Virus record (IMG/VR): IMGVR_UViG_3300038361_000191
Span: 1 to 34,849 of that record
Direction: 5' to 3' (one strand)
DNA: 34,849 nt
Source of the DNA: a virus
This document shows positions 27,692 through 33,655 of the stretch, piece after piece; position 1 is the stretch's first letter, and the number at the start of each line of letters is the position of its first letter. Made by a program: the position numbers and the translations under genes. Below the pieces are notes generated by a model, which did not search any database, was not told the DNA's origin, and saw only the letters and a program-made list of their open reading frames with translations.

Positions 27692-30238
27692 TTATTTCCA
27701 ATAAAGTTTTGATGGTGGCCTTCTTACGTATCTCGGTTTATTCACCCATTGTAAAAATTGACTTGTTGAGTCTACCATATCGTCATGTTCAGTAGAAGGG
27801 AAATTTGTTATTTGATATTCATAATCAGATAACCAATGGGCTTCTTCTGGAAGAAATACCTTTCCAGCTTCAAATAAAGTTGTTACTGCGTCAAAGCGTA
27901 ATATTTTGTTCACATTGTTGGTACTGATGGGGATAATGGGAATTCTAGTTTCCATTTTTATATCTTGAATTAAAGATTGCCCACTAGCTCTATCTTCAAC
28001 CAATACCCCTGTGGCTTTGTGAACTTCGTATAGTTGTAAAAATCTTTTTTTAAGTTCTGGAAATTCCATTCTTTTGTTTATTACATCTAATAGGTAATAT
28101 CCATTTTCACCTATACCCCACACTGTGGCAGCAGATGGGTCACTTATTTCTGAATCTTTAAATGCCGTATCCCAACTTATAATGATTCTATTTAGTTTTG
28201 GTAAAATTGAATATCTTTTTAACCAGGCATGTTTTACCATACCCCCTTCTCTACTTACTGGATGCTGTTGGTACTGAGCATTCCATTCGTAAGAACCAAT
28301 AATTTTTTCTATAGCATTTAAAGATGACTGAGGATAAGCTTCTGGCCATAGAGCATCCCCAACTTCTCTACCGAGAATATCATTCTCTTCTGCAATAGCT
28401 TTGAGATCAAGAATTGTCCAATCTTCTTGTGGATGTTCCTTTAGTACATAACCGCTAAGATCATTTTCATGCCATCTAGTATTAATCATAATAATTCTAT
28501 TATCAGGCATCAATCTAGTATAAGCAACTGCTCTGTACCATTCGTGGAGGTCTTTTCGAATTGTTTGGGATTCTATTTCTTTTCTGGATTTGATAGGATC
28601 ATCTATAATAAAGCAGTTGTGGGTTAAAATGAGATAGTTATCGTTAGTTATCGTTCTTTTATTGTGTACTGCATGTGCAAAGAAGTTACTTGTTCCCTCA
28701 ACTTGGATGTCATAGACTGGGATCGGATCTGTGCTAATTCTTTCAATTTGGGAAATGGTGTCCTCTTTGATTTGTGATGAATTATATGACAACTGAGACA
28801 TAGTGTTATTAGATTTTCTGGTGCATTGTTGGTCTTGTCCCCATCTATGTGATGTAGTAAGAGAGTTTCCCTCTTTGTTTTGTTCCCTGTATTGCCATCT
28901 ACCGTCGATACTTTCCCCATTTGAATATTGCATACAGCGCATTGATTGTTGTCCCTCTCTAGTATTAAAGGGCGCATTTTGCGTGATATGATGTTGTATT
29001 CTTTCCCATGCCGATAATTGGAATTCTGTGTTCCAAGCATTTTCTGAGAATGTGTTTGATTGGCACATTCTCGGGAGCAATGCTGCGTTAAGTAGCTTAA
29101 TGGGGAAAATGTTTTCCCACATTGAGGACATATTATTTTTGGCATTTTCCTTCGCTCTCTGGACTCTTTTCTGCATTTGTTGGAACAGAATTTTCGTATA
29201 GGCGTTTCTGTTGTTTTTCCGCAGATTACACATTTTCTTTTGTTTTTTACAGCGTGATGTTTTTGGGAACATTCTATTGAACAATACATATCTTTGTGCT
29301 TTCTTTTTATTGCTGCACGTACTTCGTAATTCTTTTTTACTACTTCTTTTCCGCACCATGCACATGTTATTTTTGTATCGGCTTTTCGAAGCATATGATA
29401 GCAGGATCTGCAATGAAGAGAGCCTATAGTTTTTCTTTTTCCACACTCCGGACATACTTGGGATTTTCTTGTCTGTAATAATTGTGATGGTGTCTCCCTT
29501 TTGTATATCTTTCGTTTTAATGTAACCTTGTCCCTGTATGAAGAATTTGTGCTCTCCAGTTGCTCTAATGTAATTCCCTGAATTTGTGGTGATTTTGTAG
29601 AGTTCATTTGTAATTTCCTTTCTAGCAGCTATTATTTTTTTGTATACTAAAGTGTTACTAGTATGGTCTAAAGATAATATTTTTATTTCTTTGCTAGATA
29701 ATAACTCTACGAGGGTAGCAATGTCAACAGTTTTTATTGAAGAATCAATCTTCACATTTAGCATTGTTTCTGCTGGAAGACAATTTGCTCCACGTCCAGT
29801 GGCACCACCACCAACACTGATGTTAAAGTACTCTCCACCCTGAATAGTAGAGAAATGAGACACAGATTTTGAATCTGAAGAAATAGCACAACCAGGAAAT
29901 ATTTCTCTATGTAAATCTGAGTCAACTAAATTTCTGACTTTTCGTCCAACATCGTCACCACGTTTCTGATTGTAAGTTGACCATATAATTTGCCAATCTG
30001 GATTTCTACCTATGAACCAGGCAGGAAACATTTCAGATGCTAATAAAGTTTTACCATGCCTAGGGGGAGAAAAAATTAGTAACCTTCTAATATCTCCTCT
30101 CTCTACAGCTTCCAGATACATGGCAATCATTTCATGCATTAACCCAATTTTATATTTTGGGTACATTAAACGTGTGAAGCTTAAAAGTTTAGAGTGCGCA
30201 AATTGTTCGTTGGAAGGACCTTTTTTAATTGCCATCAT
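27692..30238 (-). CDS. Terminase large subunit, interrupted by an intein
   Basis: The DNA-packaging ATPase/nuclease motor. The 848-residue precursor contains a 389-residue intein (153-541), so the spliced protein is 459 aa, normal for the family. The ATPase domain has Walker A SPPRHGKT (57-64) and, after splicing at ANC, Walker B FIIDDP (543-548). NTRWHENDLSGYVL follows as the coupling motif. The nuclease domain (RNase H fold) has IIISWDTAFKD and ends HDDMVDSTSQFLQW with acidic catalytic residues. The start is one of two adjacent ATGs at 30238/30235, overlapping the small-subunit stop, with AAAGGGAG at the same site. Splicing is essential because the intein sits between the nucleotide-binding motifs. 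A second gene is nested in the +1 frame (28648-29607). Confidence 0.93.
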   Translation of the reverse strand: MMAIKKGPSNEQFAHSKLLSFTRLMYPKYKIGLMHEMIAMYLEAVERGDIRRLLIFSPPRHGKTLLASEMFPAWFIGRNPDWQIIWSTYNQKRGDDVGRKVRNLVDSDLHREIFPGCAISSDSKSVSHFSTIQGGEYFNISVGGGATGRGANCLPAETMLNVKIDSSIKTVDIATLVELLSSKEIKILSLDHTSNTLVYKKIIAARKEITNELYKITTNSGNYIRATGEHKFFIQGQGYIKTKDIQKGDTITIITDKKIPSMSGVWKKKNYRLSSLQILLSYASKSRYKNNMCMVRKRSSKKELRSTCSNKKKAQRYVLFNRMFPKTSRCKKQKKMCNLRKNNRNAYTKILFQQMQKRVQRAKENAKNNMSSMWENIFPIKLLNAALLPRMCQSNTFSENAWNTEFQLSAWERIQHHITQNAPFNTREGQQSMRCMQYSNGESIDGRWQYREQNKEGNSLTTSHRWGQDQQCTRKSNNTMSQLSYNSSQIKEDTISQIERISTDPIPVYDIQVEGTSNFFAHAVHNKRTITNDNYLILTHNCFIIDDPIKSRKEIESQTIRKDLHEWYRAVAYTRLMPDNRIIMINTRWHENDLSGYVLKEHPQEDWTILDLKAIAEENDILGREVGDALWPEAYPQSSLNAIEKIIGSYEWNAQYQQHPVSREGGMVKHAWLKRYSILPKLNRIIISWDTAFKDSEISDPSAATVWGIGENGYYLLDVINKRMEFPELKKRFLQLYEVHKATGVLVEDRASGQSLIQDIKMETRIPIIPISTNNVNKILRFDAVTTLFEAGKVFLPEEAHWLSDYEYQITNFPSTEHDDMVDSTSQFLQWVNKPRYVRRPPSKLYWK
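28636..28655. repeat. Perfect 10-bp tandem duplication at the end of the intein
   Basis: AGTTATCGTT occurs twice in direct succession (28636-28645 and 28646-28655). Ten bases shift the frame by one. With both copies, block F is in frame with the THN/C splice end; with one copy it would not be. The nested HNH stop codon falls inside it. Confidence 0.85.
28648..29607 (-). CDS. HNH homing endonuclease nested out of frame in the intein
   Basis: A 319-aa protein lies in the +1 frame relative to the terminase/intein. ATG 29607 has AAAGGA eight bases upstream, all inside intein block B DNA. Residues 1-48 are the alternate reading of real intein sequence and carry no motif. From residue 50 there are four Cys4 zinc ribbons (52/55/66/69, 82/85/109/113, 126/129/141/145, 160/163/177/181). 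An HNH domain follows, with CAVC (213-216), LLLHHIDGDKTNNAPENL (239-256) and CLSCHIIHH (260-268). It ends at 28648, inside the DNA for the intein C-terminus. The zinc fingers and HNH look intact. It presumably cuts an intein-less terminase gene and so spreads the intein. Confidence 0.85.
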   Translation of the reverse strand: MNSTKSPQIQGITLEQLESTNSSYRDKVTLKRKIYKRETPSQLLQTRKSQVCPECGKRKTIGSLHCRSCYHMLRKADTKITCAWCGKEVVKKNYEVRAAIKRKHKDMYCSIECSQKHHAVKNKRKCVICGKTTETPIRKFCSNKCRKESRERRKMPKIICPQCGKTFSPLSYLTQHCSRECANQTHSQKMLGTQNSNYRHGKEYNIISRKMRPLILERDNNQCAVCNIQMGKVSTVDGNTGNKTKRETLLLHHIDGDKTNNAPENLITLCLSCHIIHHKSKRTPFPKLKELAQIRSQSMTSKLREQVTSLHMQYTIKER

Positions 30239-31043
30239 CTCCCTTTCGTCCTACCAATTCACCTTCAAGAATGTCATCTCCACCACCTAATTTTTCAGCT
30301 AATAATTTGCCACCTGGAGTATTCATTAATTTTGAAGGTGTGATTTGTGCAGCTTCTATGATGGCGTCTGTCTCCTCTTTTGAATGGACAACATCTATTC
30401 TTCCTCTGATCATATTTTTATTTTCATTGTAAGTATCTGGAAGTAAACATCTGGCAGCAAAAATGATTGCTGCTGTGTCCCCCGATGCCACTTTTGCTAA
30501 TAGACTGGATTCTACTAAGTCCTTTTTCTCCTCATCAACAGATAACATTTCATCTTTGAACGACTCATCTATCTCCATCCATTTTACAACTTTACCCCTA
30601 GATATACCGACTTCATTACATGCTTCTGTCAAGTTGAAACTGGAATATCTGTAAGCTTCTTTTAGAGCATCTTTCAGAACCCTTTCATCTTCGTTGTTAG
30701 TTATGATAACCTTTTTGTCTATTTCCTTTTCCTCAGTTACCATTGTTGGTTTGTAGAATGCGGCAGGATCTTTCTGTTTTCTTATATTGTAATATTGCTC
30801 TTTGAACATGGGATCATCTTCAGCCCATGTGTAAATAGTATTTTGAGATTTGACTCCGGCTTTCTTCAAGGCTTTAGAAATGGTCATTCCCTTACTTTTG
30901 TAGTGATATAGGAAATTTCTTTTCTTAGTCCTTATCTCTATTATATCTTCTTCAGATAATTCTTTTTTAGGTTTAATGCGTTTTTTAAGCCGTTTTCTAT
31001 TGGAAAATGCTTTATCATTTGTATCAATTCTTTTAGTTCCCAT
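30225..31043 (-). CDS. Terminase small subunit-like protein
   Basis: Recognises the phage DNA and regulates the large subunit. The 272-aa protein is basic at the N-terminus, has two HTH-like stretches (GMTISKALKKAGVKSQNTIY near residues 52-71 and NLTEACNEVGISRGKVVKWM near 137-156), then LLAKVASGDTAAIIFAARCL, a motif typical of HTH-type phage terminase small subunits. An acidic C-terminal tail (GGGDDILEGELVGRKGDDGN) may contact the large subunit. GGGGGA lies seven bases before ATG 31043. It sits directly upstream of, and overlapping, the large subunit. Confidence 0.75.
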   Translation of the reverse strand: MGTKRIDTNDKAFSNRKRLKKRIKPKKELSEEDIIEIRTKKRNFLYHYKSKGMTISKALKKAGVKSQNTIYTWAEDDPMFKEQYYNIRKQKDPAAFYKPTMVTEEKEIDKKVIITNNEDERVLKDALKEAYRYSSFNLTEACNEVGISRGKVVKWMEIDESFKDEMLSVDEEKKDLVESSLLAKVASGDTAAIIFAARCLLPDTYNENKNMIRGRIDVVHSKEETDAIIEAAQITPSKLMNTPGGKLLAEKLGGGDDILEGELVGRKGDDGN

Positions 31044-31073
31044 AAAAAAATCCCCCGTTAATACATTTTTTTC

Positions 31074-31103
31074 TTGACAACCGCTTTTAAGTTCCCTTAG
31101 TAT
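31074..31103 (+). promoter_or_regulatory. Candidate rightward promoter of the capsid operon
   Basis: TTGACA (31074-31079), an 18-nt spacer and TAGTAT (31098-31103, 4/6). It lies in the divergent gap between the packaging and capsid genes and has the same spacing as the other promoters found. Confidence 0.45.
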
Positions 31104-31108
31104 GGTAC

Positions 31109-31175
31109 AGGCTATAATAATTTGGAATCATTTGTCAAGAAAAACTTGACAAGCAGGGAAATTAAGTGTTACCCT
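31109..31175. promoter_or_regulatory. Back-to-back -35 elements in an inverted repeat (divergent promoters)
   Basis: TTGTCAAG (31132-31139), five A, and CTTGACAA (31145-31152) form an 8-bp inverted repeat that carries a perfect TTGACA on each strand. Leftward, weak -10s lie 16-18 nt away (TATAGC or TAGCCT near 31109-31116), suitable for the terminase genes. Rightward, TACCCT follows an 18-nt spacer (31170-31175). The -10 matches are poor, so the repeat could instead be an operator. Confidence 0.45.
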
Positions 31176-31251
31176 TTAAATAAGGAAATTAGAAGGTCCT
31201 CGAGCCTCTGTTTGATAATCGAAATTTGCTATTATTAACTTTTTACTTTCA

Positions 31252-31326
31252 ACTAAAGAAAATGGAATTTTTCTTTAGTACGGTTATTGGAACCTGGAAA
31301 GGTAATTTGAACTGTCTGGAAAGACA
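31252..31326 (+). promoter_or_regulatory. Three tandem leader hairpins, each with GGA in the loop
   Basis: Three hairpins follow one another before the scaffold SD. ACTAAAGAAAA/TTTTCTTTAGT (31252-31279) has loop TGGAAT. ACCT/AGGT (31292-31303) has loop GGAA. TGTCT/AGACA (31313-31326) also has loop GGAA. Hairpins 2 and 3 share CTGGAAAG. GGA in hairpin loops, in several copies ahead of an SD that itself contains GGA (AAAGGAG), is the known pattern of CsrA/RsmA targets. A phage RNA-binding repressor is an alternative. Confidence 0.5.
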
Positions 31327-31340
31327 AAGGAGATCGTATC

Positions 31341-32189
31341 ATGGCATTACAGTATAAGTTGGCCCAAGAGGGTAAGTTTATTGAGTTGAGTGAAGAGGGA
31401 CATCCTCTGGTATTTGATGATCAAGATGAGGATGAGAAAACATTTCCACTGGATGGTATTCACCTTTATTCTAAAGTGCCTACACTTCAAGCGGAAGCTA
31501 AGAAGTATAGGGAAGATAAGGACAAACTTCAACAGAAAATGGGTCTTTTGGGAGATCACGAACCAGAAGAACTTTCTATTAAGTTAAAGACTTTAGAAGA
31601 TTTCGGGGATATCACACCAAAAGAGGCAAAAGAAGCTAGGGACCTACTTAAAAATCTTGAAGATGTGGATGAAAAAAATGCGGTTCAGATTGAAAAGGTG
31701 AAAGCTGGAGTAGCAGAATCGTATGAAGGAAAGATCAAAGATATTGACACTCAACATCAACACCAAATTTCATCTCTTGAAACCAATATACAGAGAAAGG
31801 ACGGAGCCATTAGGAACCTGATCATCAAAGGTGCTTTCGACCGAAACGAGTTTATTAAGGATAGAACTGTGCTGACGCCTGATATTGCTTATGACAGTTT
31901 CGGGAAGTATTTCGTTGTTGAGGATGGGGAGAATGGTATATCTGTCTATGCTGTGGATCGGTCTGGTGAGAAAATTTTTAGTAAGGCTAAGCCTGGTGAG
32001 TATGCATCACCTGATGAAGCCATCGAATTGATCATCAATGATTACCCGCAAAAAGACAATATTATGAGGACTACTTCAGGTGGCTCAAACTCTGGTGGTA
32101 ACGCCAGTGGAGGATCAGCTAAACGTCAGAGAATGGCAGAGTTGACTTCGATGCCGGCTGGGGAACGCCTTAAAGCTCTTAGACGATAA
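31341..32189 (+). CDS. Capsid scaffolding protein (probable)
   Basis: It lies directly before the major capsid gene. The 282-aa protein is acidic and rich in helical heptads (residues about 50-160, EAKKYREDKDKLQQKM and EARDLLKNLEDVDE), which would form a long coiled coil. The C-terminus has a Gly/Ser linker and a basic end (KRQRMAELTSMPAGERLKAL), the usual capsid-binding helix of scaffolds. AAAGGAG precedes ATG 31341. It probably guides procapsid assembly and is then lost. Confidence 0.75.
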   Translation: MALQYKLAQEGKFIELSEEGHPLVFDDQDEDEKTFPLDGIHLYSKVPTLQAEAKKYREDKDKLQQKMGLLGDHEPEELSIKLKTLEDFGDITPKEAKEARDLLKNLEDVDEKNAVQIEKVKAGVAESYEGKIKDIDTQHQHQISSLETNIQRKDGAIRNLIIKGAFDRNEFIKDRTVLTPDIAYDSFGKYFVVEDGENGISVYAVDRSGEKIFSKAKPGEYASPDEAIELIINDYPQKDNIMRTTSGGSNSGGNASGGSAKRQRMAELTSMPAGERLKALRR

Positions 32190-32212
32190 AATTTTAGCAG
32201 GAGGATTTAAAA

Positions 32213-33145
32213 ATGGCATTAACACTCGTTGAAGCGGCAAAGATCGCTATGGGTCGGGATGAAGCTCTGAAAGCTACTGTTATGGAACTGTATGCTAGAG
32301 GTTCCGATATTTTGCAGTTTCTGCCCTTTGAAAATATTACTGGTAATGCTCTCACCTTTAACCGTGAGAAAAATTTACCCACTGCCGGGTTTAGAGGAGT
32401 GAATGAAGCTTACTCTGAGGGAACCGGAGAATTCGATAAGATTACTGAATCTCTGGCAATCGCCGGTGGTGATTTGGACGTTGATGTTATGCTGGTGAAA
32501 ACTGGTAATTCCGATCAGCGTGGAGCGCAGGAAGCTTTGAAAATTAAAGCCCTGTCGCTTGCTATGACTAAATCTATTCTTAAAGGTGATTCTGAAACTA
32601 CACCTAAAGAATTTGATGGTCTCCAGGTTCGTCTTACTGGTGATCAGGTTGTTGATGATGGTGCAACTGGTGGTGGTGATGTCCTTAGTTTGGTTAAGCT
32701 TGATGAGCTTATTGATGCTGTGGATGAACCGACTCACCTTTTGATGAACAAAACTATGCGTAGGCGGCTTACTGCTGCTGCAAGACTTACCACCGTTGGT
32801 GGCTATATTACTTATGATGTAGATGCTTTTGGTCGTAGAATTACCAAGTACAATGATCTGCCGATTCTGATTGCTGATAAGGATAATGATTACAACGATA
32901 TTATGCCTTTCACCGAAGCGGCTGATAGTGGTACTTCTCAGTGTACTTCCATTTACTGTGTCTCATTTGCAGAAAATGGTGTTATGGGCTTGCAGAATGG
33001 TGTTATGGATGTTAGGGATCTTGGTGAGATTGATACCAAACCTGTGTTCCGTACTAGGATTGAATGGTATATTTCTCTTGCCGTTCTGCGTCCCAAAGCT
33101 GCTGCCCGTTTACGCTACATTAAGGATGGTGCCGTTGCTGCGTAA
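32213..33145 (+). CDS. Major capsid protein, HK97-fold
   Basis: The 310-aa protein (MALTLVEAAKIAMGRDEALK...) matches the small P22/BPP-1-like HK97-fold capsid group: N-terminal helix, then a TFNREKNLPTAGFRGVNEAY segment, the central DEPTHLLMNKTMRRRLTAAA spine helix, and YNDLPILIADKDNDYND near the end of the A-domain. CAGGAGG is the SD. The first gene after the scaffold is the normal place for the capsid gene. No cleavage site is evident. Confidence 0.85.
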   Translation: MALTLVEAAKIAMGRDEALKATVMELYARGSDILQFLPFENITGNALTFNREKNLPTAGFRGVNEAYSEGTGEFDKITESLAIAGGDLDVDVMLVKTGNSDQRGAQEALKIKALSLAMTKSILKGDSETTPKEFDGLQVRLTGDQVVDDGATGGGDVLSLVKLDELIDAVDEPTHLLMNKTMRRRLTAAARLTTVGGYITYDVDAFGRRITKYNDLPILIADKDNDYNDIMPFTEAADSGTSQCTSIYCVSFAENGVMGLQNGVMDVRDLGEIDTKPVFRTRIEWYISLAVLRPKAAARLRYIKDGAVAA

Positions 33146-33165
33146 TCAAAGGGTTTCTTTTGATT
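33144..33165 (+). terminator. Weak intrinsic terminator-like hairpin after the capsid gene
   Basis: AATCAAA (33144-33150, overlapping the stop codon) pairs with TTTGATT (33159-33165) and runs into TTTT. The stem is AT-only except for one pair, so it may reduce rather than stop transcription into the next gene. Confidence 0.4.
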
Positions 33166-33198
33166 TTTTGTAAATCTTGAAATAGAGAGGTATTAAAA

Positions 33199-33645
33199 AT
33201 GGCAAACAATACTTTTACGGTTGATGGAAGAACTAGGTTGGTGGATGACCTTCTGGTTCTTAAAGCCAAAGGTACAGTGGCAACTTCTATGGTAGGTGAA
33301 AGTCCCGTTGGTACGGACAAAACCTTTGATACTGGTGGTGGACGTACTGCTGGTAATATTGTACTGCTTGTTTATGCAGTGCCTAATATTCTCGCTTCTA
33401 CCAAAATGACCTTTAGGCTGCAGGGTGGAAAGAATACTTCTTTCTCCACTCTTACTGATCTTCATATTATTGAGTTGGGTGATTCTACTCAGATTACCAG
33501 TGCTGTTGATTTGGGCGTTGGTAAGTACATTATTCCTTTCAACAATGAGTTTGATGGAACGGTTTATCGCTATCTGCGACATTACCTGACCATTGGTGGT
33601 ACTTGTGGAACTGGCGTAAAGTATGAGTATTACCTCACAAAATAA
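33199..33645 (+). CDS. Probable capsid cement/decoration protein, Bbp16-like
   Basis: It follows the capsid gene directly, as in BPP-1-like phages. The 148 residues are beta-rich with an early ALLVLKAKGTVATSMV-like stretch and later LVYAVPNILASTKMTFRLQG. A central IVLLVYAVP and a C-terminal RYLRHYLTIGG agree with a jelly-roll cement protein of the Bbp16 type. It would bind the outside of the shell and stabilise it. The assignment rests on position and overall pattern. Confidence 0.6.
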   Translation: MANNTFTVDGRTRLVDDLLVLKAKGTVATSMVGESPVGTDKTFDTGGGRTAGNIVLLVYAVPNILASTKMTFRLQGGKNTSFSTLTDLHIIELGDSTQITSAVDLGVGKYIIPFNNEFDGTVYRYLRHYLTIGGTCGTGVKYEYYLTK

Positions 33646-33655
33646 GGAGTAGATA

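Larger units (their letters stand above)
28616..29782 (-). mobile_element. Intein in terminase large subunit
   Basis: The first residue is Cys (codon 29780-29782, residue 153) in CLPAETMLNV, the N-terminal splicing block. Block B reads TTNSGNYIRATGEHKFFI. Block F is VYDIQVEGTSNFFA, and the end is NYLILTHN followed by Cys, which rejoins to restore GRGAN-CFIIDDP. In an ordinary intein the region between blocks B and F would be an in-frame endonuclease. Here that stretch of the intein frame is low-complexity Lys/Asn/Gln/Ser sequence with no motif, because the DNA encodes an HNH nuclease in another frame. The site, just before Walker B, is a conserved place that inteins favour. Confidence 0.9.

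Noticed and set aside
28616-28651. Intein ending at the earlier NFFAHAVHN
   Set aside because: The next residue is Lys, not Cys, Ser or Thr. Splicing there would also leave 15 extra residues before Walker B, whereas the later THN/Cys restores the terminase sequence.
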